A stretch of DNA of 64,000 nucleotides from Paramecium tetraurelia (Eukaryota; Ciliophora; Oligohymenophorea; Peniculida; Parameciidae), in NCBI RefSeq assembly GCF_000165425.1, contig NW_001798991.1:1-64000 (forward strand). The letters are read 5' to 3'. The number at the start of each line of letters is the position of its first letter. Position 1 is the stretch's first letter. The position numbers and the translations under genes are program-made. Positions 26,037 to 38,679 of the stretch are shown here, piece by piece. Below the pieces are notes generated by a model. The model saw only the letters and a list, made by a program, of their open reading frames with translations. It ran no database searches and was not told the origin of the DNA.

Positions 26037-26763
26037 ATGAAAAGCTCTATGGAACAATTCGATGCTCTAGATGAATTAGCAGATTTTCCAGAAGAATTAA
26101 ATGTCAAAGCTATTTTATAGAAGGTTAAGGCATTTTTAGTCGTGAAACAGCTAAAAGAAGATAGTTCGCCAAATTTGGTCATACCAAATCTATATATAGG
26201 GTGTTTAGGAACAGTATTAAATAAAAAAAAACTATGTGAATGTATTTAGATGTATAAATTAAAGTTTAAATAACCCACATACTTAGTGTGTGTGAGATGC
26301 CGATATTTCCGTACTAAACAGAAGATTTTAAATCTCTTCTCATTAATATCAACGATAGCGTAGATTAGGAAATCAAGTCAAAGTTCGAAATGGCTAATGA
26401 TTTCATTCATTCAGCTATCCAAAAAAATTCAAACGTACTAATTCATTGGTATTTTTACATATTAATTAAAGTTTTGCTGGTAAATCTAGATCTGCTTCCT
26501 TCGTTATAGCTTATTTAATTAAATATCAACAAATGACTCCACTATAAGCCCTCAAACTCCTTCAATCAAAGCGAAGAATAGCCCAACCTAATATGGGCTT
26601 TATGAAATAGCTTGATGCTTATCATAAAGAACTCTATAGACAGCCACAGATACAAAATGAATAAAAAGAAGTCGAAGTCTCTCCAGTAGAAAAAAAAGTC
26701 AAATTAAATCAAGAAGAAGAAGAAATTTAATAATAAGGAGATAAATAGCTACTAAATTCATGA
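26037..26763 (+). CDS. Dual-specificity protein phosphatase
   Basis: Two 23-nt introns leave 226 residues. The DSP core begins NLYIGCLGT, then ITHILSVC and ININD, whose Asp is the likely general acid, followed by the P-loop LIHCFAGKSRSASFV with the catalytic Cys and Arg (HCxxGxSR). Such enzymes remove phosphate from Tyr and Ser/Thr, often on MAP kinases. The second intron (26449-26471) splits the catalytic Cys codon TG|T. The C-terminus is a Glu/Gln-rich acidic tail of about 50 residues. The window also holds a MAP3K-like and a MAPK gene, but a link is speculation. Confidence 0.93.
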
Positions 26764-27790
26764 TTATTATTCACAGAATACTTATTTTTCATACAAGAAC
26801 CTTTATTTTTTACTGATTGAATTATAATTTTAATTCTATAAAATTAACTTTCGAATATAACTAGGTGAACCATTAAACGTAGATAAAAGAAAAATACTAG
26901 AATCTATAATTCTTCTCTGATTATTGTATCATTATTTTACGAAATATGGACAATCAAATACTTATAATAATTTAAAAATAATTCATTATGTTTTTAATTT
27001 TTAAGCATTTAAAAAGTCTTCATATCTTCAAAAATTGAAAAGAGTGTTAGGGATATATTATTTTAGTATTGACTGCATATTAAACTTTGAATAAGTAAGA
27101 AAAATAATGTTTTAATATACTGTAATTTTATAAAGAATTAGGAAGTATTTAATGTTCAATTTTTATCCTTTATAGTAAATTTGATGTAAGTCTAAATTCT
27201 TGACATATTAAGATTTATCTTCAAACCTTTATTAAAATTACTTGCAAATTTTAAGAATTGGCTTGATATCTTTTAGTTTTGAAACATATTTAGGATGGGC
27301 AATATTGAAAAGTGTTACTTTGTAATTTAAAAATAAGACTAGAGTTAATGGAATTGCATTGAATAATAATTCCTTTTAAATTGAAATTTTAGCAATTTTT
27401 CCTGTATGACATTCAACTTGATCGTTTTAATCTATTCATGAAATTTTAAAAATAATTGATTATTAAGTTTAGTATTTATTATATCTTTTGCATTTATTGT
27501 TAGGAAATTATGTAATTGTCATTTGCTGAAATATATTTTATCTTTTAGATTATTCGATTTTATTTAATATTAATTGTAAAAATTAATGAGTCAAAAAGTA
27601 TGTGTTTAAAAGCTATATTGGAGATTCCAAATTCTTATAATTCATTAAAGTTATTAAATATTTTGATTTACAATAATAAGATTAATGTTGATTTGTTTAG
27701 AGATTCATGAAGATTTGTAATAGTTTAAACATTAAACATCAAATCAAAAAAAAGTGATTGATAGAAATAATTATGTCTTATGATTATAAA
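26764..27790. other. Convergent intergenic region
   Basis: About 1 kb of very AT-rich DNA between the stops of the phosphatase and secreted-protein genes. Nothing recognisable. Confidence 0.4.
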
Positions 27791-29863
27791 TCAATCAAAT
27801 CTGATACGTCTTAAATTTGCAGCAAGGACAGAATCATCGGCTTGGATGATTTCAAATTTTTTTTGGATGAATGAAAATTAGATTTCTTCTAGACAATCTT
27901 AACTTTATGAAAACTTGACAGTTTTTCCTTTGTAAACTTCTTCATCAAATCCTTAGACAACAACTCCAGGGGGAATCTTTATTGATTTGACTTAACTTAT
28001 TTTTTCCTAGAGATTATATATTAATATTTACTCTCGCAAGGGATGGAGTATCTCTACAGATTTCAAATTTTGTTCCCTTGAATCCACATTCAGTATATAA
28101 TTCAACGCAATCTTCTTTTAATTCATAAAGGATTTGGAATTCTCTGAAACCCCATGATTCATCATCAGCAGCTTAATCTAATGTAGAACTTAAGACAACG
28201 TTGGCAGTGGGGTTAGTGTGTTCAAGAATGACATCAACGTTGAAAAAGTAAGTCATCCAAGTGCTTTAAGGAGCTCCACAGATTTTGGCTTATCCTGGAG
28301 TACTGAATCCAAAGGATCTTTCAAAGACTACCTTGCCATCAACGAAGAGTTAGAATTTCTCATCATCCCATGAATCTATCTTCCAGAATTAGAACTATAT
28401 TCTGAGTCTTGAATGTTTGGGAAGATTGAAGTTTCTCTCGGCCTTACCCTTGGCACCAAATCTTTAATAACCACCAAACAATTTCTTTTATCCACATGTT
28501 GAAAATGGATTTTAATTTTAGAATACATTTGATGGAACCCAATCATACAATCCTTAGAAATCTTATTCATCATTAAAGAAGAATCTGTTCAATGTCATCC
28601 ATTTAACTAATCAATTTATATATCTATTTAATTACTTCCTTCTTTGCATTCACCATTGACGAGATCGAAACCTTATCCACATGAAGTACAATCAGATTTA
28701 GCTGGTCCAGTACAACCGGTACATCCTTTGAAACATTGGGCAGCAAATAATTAGAAGTCTCTGACTCCCCATGATTCATTCTCAGGTGGTTCATCCAATG
28801 TAGATTTCATTAAAACTTTGACTTCAGGGAATTTGTGAGGGACATTAATTTCAATATTAACTATCTTTTCAGCCCATCCTTCTCCTTATTTAGCACCTGT
28901 ATCAACACCACAGAGATCTACTCCTTCATTATAAGCAAATGCTTGTCTGAATTTCTCTTAGTCATCAATTTCCATTAAGAACAACTCGTTATCCCAAGAA
29001 TCAATCTTCCACATTTAAACTTTCACCTTGACTTAATAGTGGGGTGGTAAATTTGTGAATCTCTTCCACAAATTGGCCTTTCTTCCTAATTTTCCAAAAC
29101 CACCAAAGAGTTGTACTCCTGCACATTCATTTGATTCAGCTTTTCCTTCTCCATCCAATGTCCATCCTTCTAATGAAATTTATTTATTCCAATTAGTAGC
29201 TACATTTGTCCAAAAGAAACAATTATCTGGTTTATTATCTCCACAAACTGCACATTCTGAATGACATCTTTGGAATGACAATTTGAAATCTCTGAATGCC
29301 CAAGATTCCTATGATACATAGTGAATTTTACATTCAAAGCATCTTCATCCAAATTAGATGTCAAAACTATACTTACTGTTGGTGAATTGTGTGGGACTTC
29401 AAATTCAATATTATAAAAGGCTTCTTTCCAGTCATTTGCTGCTCCACATAAATTTGCTCCCTCTGAATAATGCCATTTTGCTTGCCATATGAATCCATCA
29501 ACCAAAACAAACATAATTTCATTATCCCAACTATCTATTCTAAAGGTTTATTATAGAAATTAATTTGTACTTCCATAACTGCACATTAATCTTTAATTTA
29601 TAATGTGGAGGAAGATTCAATTATTTTAATGCTGTTGCTCCTTTTCCAAATGCTCCATAACCACCAACCAAACTCACTTTATCACACTTACTAAAAGTGT
29701 TTCCTTTAAATGCCTTCTTTACAACCCAGCCTTAGAATAATGATCATTCTTTACCATCCAAATCAGTTATTTCTGCTGATGTAAATGCTGTATAATGAGT
29801 TACCCAAGGGTCCTGAGCCAGCAAGATCTGCATGCCCAATAAAATAAGCAGAATTGTCTTCAT
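27791..29863 (-). CDS. Secreted repeat protein with C-terminal beta-gamma-crystallin-like domain
   Basis: Five introns (24, 31, 23, 29, 25 nt) leave 646 residues. A clear signal peptide, MKTILLILLGMQILLAQDP, opens the protein. Three related segments of about 170-180 residues follow, each with a Cys-then-Gly-Gly-Tyr/Phe-x-x-Phe-Gly core, LPPHYKLK or similar, WKIDSWDNE, a CGA/CGV box, VPHNSPTV or similar, and a DESWGFRDF-type end. The second ends in a Cys-rich GCTGC...CTSCG stretch. The last about 100 residues (CVELYTECGFKGTKF, then IPPGVVVQGFDEEVYKG) resemble a beta-gamma-crystallin fold. It is probably exported to the surface or into vesicles. Repeat family unnamed. Confidence 0.8.
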
Positions 29864-30491
29864 AATATATTTATATTAATGCTTATCAATTCTCTGTAAA
29901 AACGAATAATTTATAATTTGTATTAGCAGATTATCCAATTTATCAATAATTTATCTACTTCCACTTCATTAATTCTTCATAAGCGACCTTTCATAACACA
30001 TACTAATCCAAACATGCATATTCCACGAAAATCAATTAAACGTTTCTCGCTAATCTCGTGTATTTAATGAATTAAATTATGAGTAATCTAACACTTACAG
30101 AGTCATTAACTGCTATAATCATTTGATAAAACAATAGATGATTTGATGGTTAAAGTAAAAATATAATCAACTAGAATAAGTTTTACAGTGTTTTATTCTA
30201 ATTTATTTTAAGATACAAGTTTGATTTAGAGCTTGATAATAAAAAGTAGATTGATTCTTATTTGAAATACCCTTTATTGAGTGAAATAAGTAAACTGTTT
30301 AAACGACTAATTTAAAATGAAAAGATAAACCTAATTTCAATGAGAATTATCTCATGTTCAAATTAAGATATATTTTATAAGGATGACTTCAGATATCCAC
30401 ATAAAGAACCTGTTTGAAAAATTCAATTAAGTTGTATAATTGGATTTTGTACATATTAAATATCAGGAGAGTTCTTTATATACTGATTTAT
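29864..30491. promoter_or_regulatory. Divergent intergenic region (two promoters)
   Basis: 628 bp between the divergent starts of the secreted-protein and kinesin genes. AT-rich, with no specific promoter element recognisable, but it must serve both genes. Confidence 0.35.
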
Positions 30492-32787
30492 ATGAATAAT
30501 TATAAAGTTTATTTAAGAGTAAGACCAATTGAATATGATCAATCTATGCTAAGTATAGATTAGAATGTTATCTCTATTAAGGTATTTGTAATGAAAATAA
30601 TGGCAGGATCCAACAAATAAATAAGCAGAATGGCAACAATATCGGTATGATAAGATTTTCCCAGCATCCTCATCATAATAGGAACTATTTGAAAGTGTGT
30701 TTAATTTTGATTATGAGAATAAGAATGGGTGTATAATATCCTATGGACAATCAGGCAGTGGTAAAAGTTACTCCTTATTTGGTAATGTTTAAAATCCAGG
30801 AATCGTTCCTTTATTGATTTAACAGATTCTTCAAAAAGGGTCAAATGTTTAAGTTTCATTTCAAGAGATTTATGTGGATTAAATAAGAGATTTAAATACG
30901 AATCTCATAACTGAGGAGTTTACTAAGCGATAAATATTGTTAATCAATGACTTTTGGGACATGATCAAAATTGTTAGAAACACCGACATCAAAAGATAAA
31001 TGAGAACTCACATTATACTCACATTAGAGATAAACTCCAATACTAAGTTGCAATTTGTAGATTTGGCAGGATCTGAGAGAGTGGCAAAAAATATAACTGA
31101 AGGGGAGAAATTTCAAGAGGCCATCCTTATAACTGCCAGTCATCAAGTACTTAATCGTTGCTTAAATTCTTTCAACCAAAATCCAAGCAAAATATTACCA
31201 AAAAAGGAATCCAAATTAACATCAGCATTAATCATTGAAAATAATACTCAAGTCTTTTTAATAGGAGCAATCAACCCTAGTCAATCAAACTATGAAGAAT
31301 GCTTATTGACATTGCAATATTTAGATAGAACCAAAAATATTTAAGTTTCAATTAAAAAATAACAATCAATGTTAGGTTTAGATTCTTAGATTAACGTTCA
31401 ATAAGAAAAGGAAATCAAGAAATTAAAGGATGAGATAGAGGAATTTAAAATTAAAATAGAACAATTAAATGCTGATAGGAAGAAGAGATTTCTTGAACTC
31501 TAACGACTTTTAGGGTTGGATATAGATTTAGAAAGACTATCTGCAAAAAATGCAAAGGATATTACCATATTCAAGAATTAATAGGAAGCCTTATTAAAAA
31601 ATGTAAGTTTATCCCAATAAATCGATGAATATCATTATGAAAATGCACAATTAAAAAAACAACTGGAAGATATGAAAAGGGATACTCATTCTAAGTTGGA
31701 GAGATACTAATAGCAAGTCTTAGAATAAAAGGAAATCAATAAAAAATTGAAAGATCAATTACAATTATCTAAAATGAGTGGAGATGATGCACTTAGATTA
31801 TTATCCTCAGATAGAGATCAATTTATTAAAAAATTGTAGGATGAATCAAAAAATTTACTAGAAGACAAAGTCGCTTCTATTCTCAATCTTCCTTAAACAG
31901 CTTAAACAAAAAATGTTGAAAATCAAAAGCTTCAAGAATTAAAAAAGTAAATCAAAACTGAAATTGAAAAGGATTTTAATAAAAGCCTAGAGATTATTAA
32001 AGCTGAATATAATAAGTCATTAGAACATTATAAATTTTAGTACGAGTAAAAGTTAAATGCTAAAGTCGAAGAAATTGAAAATTTCCTAAATTAATTCAAG
32101 AAATATAGAGAGAAAAAGAAGTATGATCTTTAATATTATATAGATCTTAAATAAATGAAATTGTTGAAGAATTATTGGATTTATATGATATTATAACAAA
32201 GCAAGGCAAAGTAATTGATAAAATTGAAACAGGAGGATATAGTGGTGGATTAAAATCTTTCAGTATTCCCAAGCAAGACAAACCTAATTTGCCAAACAAA
32301 GTTAAACATAAACAGTATGCTCTTTCATATCAATTTAGCTTATTCCATTTTCTTGATACTAATAGTGTGACTGCTACCTTAACCAAAAAGGCGTCAACTA
32401 TTGAAAAAACAATTAAAACAGCTACGAAATAATTAAGATAATCATAAAGCTAAATTATTTTAGAAATCGATTATAATTAATTGGATTCTATTAATTTTAT
32501 GTCCATGGATTTCAGTACTGTGAGAGCATATGCAAACAAATTAAGGGAGATGATTAAAGAACTTCAAGATTAAATTACTATAAATTCAGATAAATTTAAA
32601 TAATAAATTGCACAACTTTAGAGAGGTATAAATTCAAGTTTTTAGATTACCTAAAGAACGTGATGATGCTTAATAGAAATATAATATGGAAAGCAGAAAA
32701 TACAATTAAACAAGGGTCGTGATAGAATCATAAAATAGAATTTTGTAAAAGGTTAGACCACTTAGTTCAGTTTCAAGGAAATAGTGA
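30492..32787 (+). CDS. Divergent kinesin-like motor protein
   Basis: Introns of 25, 23 and 31 nt leave 738 residues. The N-terminal motor has YLRVRP, a P-loop GQSGSGKSYSLFG (about residues 78-90), switch II VDLAGSER (about 182-189) and ESKLT, so it is a kinesin. It is short for a motor. At switch I the usual SSRSH reads QMRTH, and the Leu-neck region is altered, so ATP hydrolysis may be weak or absent. Coiled coil fills most of residues 300-600. A plus-strand frame starting at 32175 is simply exon 3. The stop lies 29 bp from the stop of the convergent gene. Confidence 0.87.
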
Positions 32788-32816
32788 CTTGAATAATTTT
32801 TAATGTAAAAATCTTA

Positions 32817-34294
32817 TCATTAAATACTCCAACTCATTTTAGTTTAAAAAAAGCCAAAGCTAATTCCTTCTTATGATTCTGGCACTTCTTATGTTTATTT
32901 TTTTATATTTTAATATTTTTCCTTCCAAGTATTCTAATAATCAATATCATTTCTTACATAAATTTATGCCCATTATTATTTTTCTTAAAACTAATCAAAT
33001 GTTTATTGTTTATAACTCTAAAGCATAGCTTAAACCTACAGGTTTTCCTTTTGACCGTCATACAGTTTCTTATTGAGCTTGAGCATTTTAATTATATCAT
33101 CAATAGATTTTTTATAGGTTTAGAAGAAAAGTTCATTTTAGGAATGGTGCAGTTAATTTTAATTAAATTTCTTTTCCCCAAAAGAATGTCTTTGTATCTA
33201 ATGATAGAAAATTGTATCTTACTAATTAAATTAGAAACTGTTAAAATTACTCTAATAAATTTAGAGTTAATTCATAGTTTGAAAAATCAACAATCCAACC
33301 TAAATTAATAGAAAAGATCTTTTAAGTTATCTAAAATAGTTTCATGAAAAAGAATTCTTTCCTTATATTGAAAATCTTATCAAATTGATTTTAAATTTAA
33401 TCTATTTTAGGCCATAATTGGTTTGGAATTTCCGATTAGAAATCTGCCAATTTGATTTGCAACAATCTTTGGCAAATAGGTTTTAGTATTTGGATGTCAT
33501 TTGAATATTTCTTTTTTAATTCAAAATCATTTAACAATGAATTAAGGATATCCTGCAATATTTTTCTTTTTCTATCCAAACTTACATCTAAAATAGATTT
33601 TTATTTCAATAACTAGAGTATCTTACCCACATGTTCAAGCTAATATTCATTTTAAAATTCTTGTAATAAATTGACATGATCTATCCATAATGTAATTTCC
33701 TGAATAAAACTGTCTGTTTGTATTTTTGCAATATTTATTTATTTTTCGAGACTATTTAAATTAAGTGTCCAAACTGTGATTGTTTATTTAAGATCTTCAT
33801 CGGACTAGGTTAAATATAACAATATACAAGGATGTTGTCTTCAATTTTGTTTTTGTTTTTTAAAAATACTAATTTTTTTTAGGGTGGATTATAATTAGCA
33901 GGTTTAATGAGCCATTATTCTTTTTACATTTGTTCTTAAGTGGATGGGCGTGATTTTCCAACTTTTGAATAAAACGAGTTTTTCAAAAAGCTTTCTTTCA
34001 TATTTGAATCATTAGTAGTAGCTTGACTAATTTGATCACTATCAAAAATCATCATATTCCAGACTTGATACGTTTGTACCATGTAAAATGAAATTCTACA
34101 AACTAAAAATAGAATGATATTCAACCTGATCGCAATTGCATCTACTCCTTTTTATTAAGATAAGAGATGATTTCATCTCCACAGATTTCAAAAACCTTCC
34201 TAAATTTTTCAGATTGGTCAGGCAGAATTTATTCTTATTTTTTGATGTCTTTTCTTAGGTCCTTTTTCGAAATTATTGATCTTCTAATTTACAT
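32817..34294 (-). CDS. Coiled-coil protein of unknown function
   Basis: Three introns (23, 23, 25 nt) leave 468 residues. The sequence is charged and helical throughout, with coiled-coil stretches (for example QLEHVGKILQLLKQKSILD) and no catalytic motif, signal peptide or membrane span. Apparent plus-strand ORF 33006-33308 is its antisense shadow. It lies 53 bp downstream of another coiled-coil gene on the same strand. Such proteins are often cytoskeletal in ciliates, but no orthologue is recognised. Confidence 0.75.
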
Positions 34295-34346
34295 ATTAAT
34301 ATAAAATATATTTATTGTGAGTATATATATTTATGAAATTGGTTGT

Positions 34347-35203
34347 TCAGGTTGAAATCTACTTGCGAAAATTTGACTTCTGCATTTTCTTAAAGATATT
34401 GTTAATTAATTACCACAATTTCCTCTTAAAATTCTTTAGATAACAATTCTTTTTATTTATCAGCTTCTAATCTCAGCCTTTGCCTTTCTTTCAATTCTTT
34501 TTCTTTTTCTTATTTCAATTTTTCAACTTTATCAAGTTTTTCATCAAACATTTCTCCCTTTTTCATTCTCTCTTTTTATAAGTTTTATTATTATTCTTCA
34601 ATTTACTTGAAATAAGTTTATAATTTTTATTATTCTTACTTCTATCTGTCACTCAGTTGCTTGTTCAAATTCTCTTATAACTACGTTAGAATTAGAGAAA
34701 TATTTACTTCTTGTGAGGATTTAAATTTTGCATCTAAAGATTGACTTAACTCTTTTAACTTCTTGTTTTCTATTTTTTTTTTATTTTCCAATACTTGTTC
34801 AATCTAATGATTGTGTTCTGATTTCTTTTTCAGTAAGACATCCAATTATTCTTTTTAATATTCATTTTCAAATTTTACAACAGTTTCAATAGTTTTACTA
34901 ACTTGAAGTTGTGATTGCTATAATTATAAAATATATCTTTACTTTTAATTACTCTAATTCGATCATTTTAGCTTGACTTAAATTTTTCTCGAATTCAATC
35001 CTCTTTTGTTCAGCTTTCTGCTTTAAATCTTCCTTGAATTTCAATTATTTCATGGATATGTCTTAGAATTTTTCTTTTTTTTTCATCAACAGTTGCGAAT
35101 TTCTAATTTCCTTATCTCTTAATTATTTCTCATATTCCATGAGATGTTACATCTCTCTTTATTATTTTTATCTTAGCTTTAAAAGCGGATCAATTTTTGA
35201 CAT
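34347..35203 (-). CDS. Coiled-coil protein
   Basis: Two 25-nt introns leave 268 residues, almost all Lys/Glu/Gln heptad-like coiled coil from MSKIDPLLKLRQKQQREMQ to a short basic tail ending FRKQIST. The second intron near the 3' end moves the frame to a TGA 53 bp before the next gene. Without it the frame would run deep into that gene. No domain beyond coiled coil; likely structural (cilium or cortex), by inference only. Confidence 0.75.
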
Positions 35204-35239
35204 TATTCACGAACAATTATAATAAATAATAAATTATAA

Positions 35240-35449
35240 TCATATAAGTTGTAATTTAGCATATACTTTTTTTCGATCTCCTTCACCATTATAAAATCTT
35301 ATAATTTATGTTGGATCCTTGAGATTAGTTTCTTTAATAAATTAGGTTTTTTTCCCATTTCTTTTTACTTAACAGTACTTCAACTATCAGCATTATACAC
35401 CTTTTGAATTGTTTGATTAATATTTTTCAACTTTTAATTTGAAACTCAT
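35240..35449 (-). CDS. Small hypothetical protein
   Basis: A 58-residue protein from two exons joined by a 33-nt intron. It begins MSFKLKVEKYQSNNSK and ends with TNLKDPTQIIRFYNGEG followed by about 12 residues. Its coding composition is better than the surrounding DNA. It lies 36 bp upstream of the coiled-coil gene on the same strand. No homology was recognised. Confidence 0.4.
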
Positions 35450-35821
35450 TTTATGATAATAACTTGATTAATTTACATCAATATTCATTTATTATTTAAG
35501 CATCATCTTTATCTATTCCAATTTATGACTTGATGCTTCATAAATTGATATACTGAGTATTTATAGATTTACTCCCTTAAGATTTGAATATTTGATGATT
35601 CTACATATGTTCAACAAAGAAATTCGTCGAAATCTCATTTTTTGACATTTATCTATATGATAACATTCGCAACCCCTTGCATGATTTCAAGAGTGATTGA
35701 CTTTTTGATAATTCCTCTGCTTTAAAGGATTGTTCATATTAATGAGGCATTTAGAATTGATTGTGTTGTTTGTGCTAGTAAAATGATAATGAGTGCATGA
35801 GTTTAATTAATAAATGAATTA
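35450..35821. promoter_or_regulatory. Divergent intergenic region before the tubulin gene
   Basis: 372 bp, AT-rich, upstream of the tubulin-like gene and of the small minus-strand gene. No defined element seen. The minus ORF 35775-35981 is an antisense shadow of the tubulin 5' end. Confidence 0.3.
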
Positions 35822-37048
35822 ATGAAATAAATAATAACAATTTAAGTGGGGTAGAGTGGAAATCAGATTGGAAATGCAATATGGAATTAGATGATGGACG
35901 ATTGTGGAGAGAAATTGGATGAAAAGTTTTTTCGTAAAGGGATTCCTCGAACAATCCTAGTAGATAATGAGGAGAACACATTGGATAAGATTAGGGGAAA
36001 TAAGAATTTATCTTATTATGATCCAAATAATTTTGTGTGTGGAAAGAGTGCTAAGTGTTTGACATTTGCGAGTGGTTACTATGGTTAGAATGATTTATTT
36101 GATGAGATCGTGGAAAGGGTAAGAAAAGAATAAGAGCAATGTGATGGAATATAAGCAGTGTAATTGATTCATTCAATAAATGGTGGAACAGGATCTGGAA
36201 TAGGAGCCAAATTAGTATATTATACAAGTGATAATTTTTGTGATTGCTCCAAAATCAACATTTCTATTTATCCATCAAAATATGAAAATAGTGTGATTTA
36301 TCCATATAATTGTCTACTTGGTTTGATGCATCTAAATTACAATTACAATATGGGATTCTACTTTGATAATGATGCCTTACAACAAATGACAGAGAATATG
36401 TTTATTTATGATCAAAATTACGAAACTTACAACCAATTATTGGCTTTTGCAATGGATGGGATCTACAAATCCTTCCGTCACAATTCCTACTCCAATACGA
36501 ACTTTTATAAGATCTAAACTAACATCACTCCCTTTCCGAAATTGCATTGTTACACTGTGTCACTAGCTCCTCTATTTTCATACATCAATTCTCCAAGTCT
36601 ATTACAAGTGAGTAAAGAAATCTACTCTAAGCGAAATCAAACCTTCTCAATGTCCTTATCCCAAGGCTTGTTTCTAGCCTAGCAAATAATGGTCTATGGG
36701 GATACTGATGTGTTTTCAGTCTAGTAGGAATTCAAGTAGACTTTAACTTCAGATGAAGTCCAATTTGTCAGATGGATTGCAGATCCAATCACCTACACTG
36801 TTTGTCCAGTGAAGCAGAAACAATGTGATTTGATGGCCTTCTCTATCAATCATCATACGGCTATAGGAAACAAACTTAATTTATTGCAACAACAATACAG
36901 GACTCTTTTTCAAAAGAAAGCGTATTTGCACTTGTTCTTACAGGATGGCCTTGATGAGTTGGAACTTCAAGAGGCAGAATCTGCATGCGGAGATGTGATT
37001 TCAGAGTATTGTTGTTACAATGATTACACTGATACTACAGATGAATGA
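35822..37048 (+). CDS. Divergent (non-canonical) tubulin
   Basis: A single exon of 408 residues against about 450 in canonical tubulins. MKQIITIQVGQSGNQIGNAIW at the start is the tubulin signature; NGGTGSGIGAKL is the T4 G-box; DNDAL matches the DNEAL region. The T3 loop normally reading GAGNNWA is SAKCLTFA, and the first 60 residues are shortened. The C-terminus ends in a short acidic TDTTDE tail. It is clearly not alpha, beta or gamma; ciliates carry rare eta, theta, iota and kappa forms, but I cannot assign it. It may bind GTP poorly and act in basal bodies or special microtubules, by inference. Confidence 0.85.
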
Positions 37049-37108
37049 TTATATTGTTTGTTTTATTATAATTTTATAAACAAATCGAATATGTTATGCT
37101 GACTCCAT

Positions 37109-37788
37109 TCAATAAAGGTACTAATCACGATCCCATCTGTTCCCGTATTCGTTATCGATGTTGGAGTTGCAGCAAAAGTTTTTTAACTAAGGACGCGAAT
37201 CCTCATAGTTTGAAATGTAATCATCACACTCATCATAGCATTGATCTTATGAGTATTTTCATCAATCATACCTAAAATGGGTTTTACCGTTGGAGTATTG
37301 TATTGCACCACTGGTTTGGCTGTCATGTTTAACAGTATCTCCCCGTCTGCATTTTAATTGCCCATTCTCCTTCTGTTTCTCTTGTTCCTCTTTTGCCCTG
37401 CTGCTGTATAAGGATTGAATTTCTGGTGGTGAGATCTACTTAATACTTTATTTTACCTACACTACGACGGAGATCTGGTTCCTATTGTTAGTGACATCAG
37501 TTTGAAGATTTTGTTATTCTTTCGATTTTATTGACTCTACATCGACGTGCTGTGGTGCTACTCCAAGAACTCTACGTATATTTGATGTTCCTGACTAGTC
37601 CAATGACCTTGATTCTTCATCCCAATTTACCCTTGCTCCTTATTGATTTTCTTTTTCGCCCCCTCTGTCTTCTTGCTCCCTTCCTATAAATCATCACAAT
37701 CCCCTTACTTTTTAACTAAAATCAGCGCCACTCTGACTGTTGGTCCTTTGACTGCTGTGGGTCTCACTAACTTCATTGTGTTAGCCAT
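37109..37788 (-). CDS. SHAQKYF-type Myb/SANT-like protein
   Basis: Introns of 21 and 26 nt leave 210 residues. GHWTSQEHQIYVEFLEQHHS, then KIFKLMSLTIGTRSPSQCR and SHHQKFNPY form a single Myb repeat. The SHHQKF end corresponds to the SHAQKYF signature of plant-type single-repeat Mybs. The 21-nt intron falls inside that end (CR|SHH). A basic stretch QKRNKRNRRR follows and may be a nuclear signal. Likely a DNA-binding regulator. The stop is 60 bp from the convergent tubulin stop; a plus-strand ORF across this gene is antisense. Confidence 0.85.
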
Positions 37789-38679
37789 CTTGATTTTCCA
37801 AAGGATGAGATGAATATGAAGGTAAGCTTAAGACACAGCTGTCTTTCATTTAAGGTATTAAAATAATTATTATATTCCCATCTACATATCACACTCATAA
37901 GTCCAAATTCGCTATAATATTTTCATCTACCCCCCTACATCCTCACTTTTTATATTTAATAATTTACAATTATTTTTATATTATTTTATATCACCCTTCA
38001 AGTTTTCTAATATTCTAATAGAATATTTCATTTTTAGTCACCCAATTCTCCTTCATACTCAAGTTGGTTACAGAATTCTACCCATCAAATCCAATACATT
38101 GAAGCAATACCAAAAATTAAAATTCTTACGGATTAAATAAGATCATACATATGCTAATTCATTGTGAATTATTCTATAGTATTCATTCAACTCTTGACTA
38201 GTCTCAAAAACAATTCCTTTTAATCATTAAACTTCTATTGATTATATTTAAACAAGATATTAATTTAGATCAAGTCAGATTAGATTTAATAATATACTGT
38301 AATATCATGAGTAAATATAGGAATAATTTCAAATTTATGAATATAAAAATCATCCTTTCCATAATTATTATCAATTCCTAATTCCTCATTAGTATGCATT
38401 ACTCATATAGAAATTAGGAACCAATATATGTTTTGTAATTGACAAATAGGAAAGTATTTCTTATTAAAAAAGTTATGCAATAATTCATATAAATTTATAA
38501 AATATTATTATTAATGATGATTTAAAAATTTAAAATTAATTGGATCTAATTGCAATTGATAGGTATTTGTTGCAGTTTATTTATTATGTAGAGGTGTTGT
38601 AATACTATAAAATATAAATTATAAAATATAAAACAATTTGGAAATTTAATATATTAACATACACAAGTGTTGTAAACAA
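37789..38679. other. AT-rich intergenic region
   Basis: About 890 bp between two minus-strand genes, including the Myb gene promoter. No gene or repeat recognised. Confidence 0.4.

Noticed and set aside
33006-33308. Plus-strand 100-codon ORF
   Set aside because: Antisense of a coiled-coil gene whose exons join exactly.
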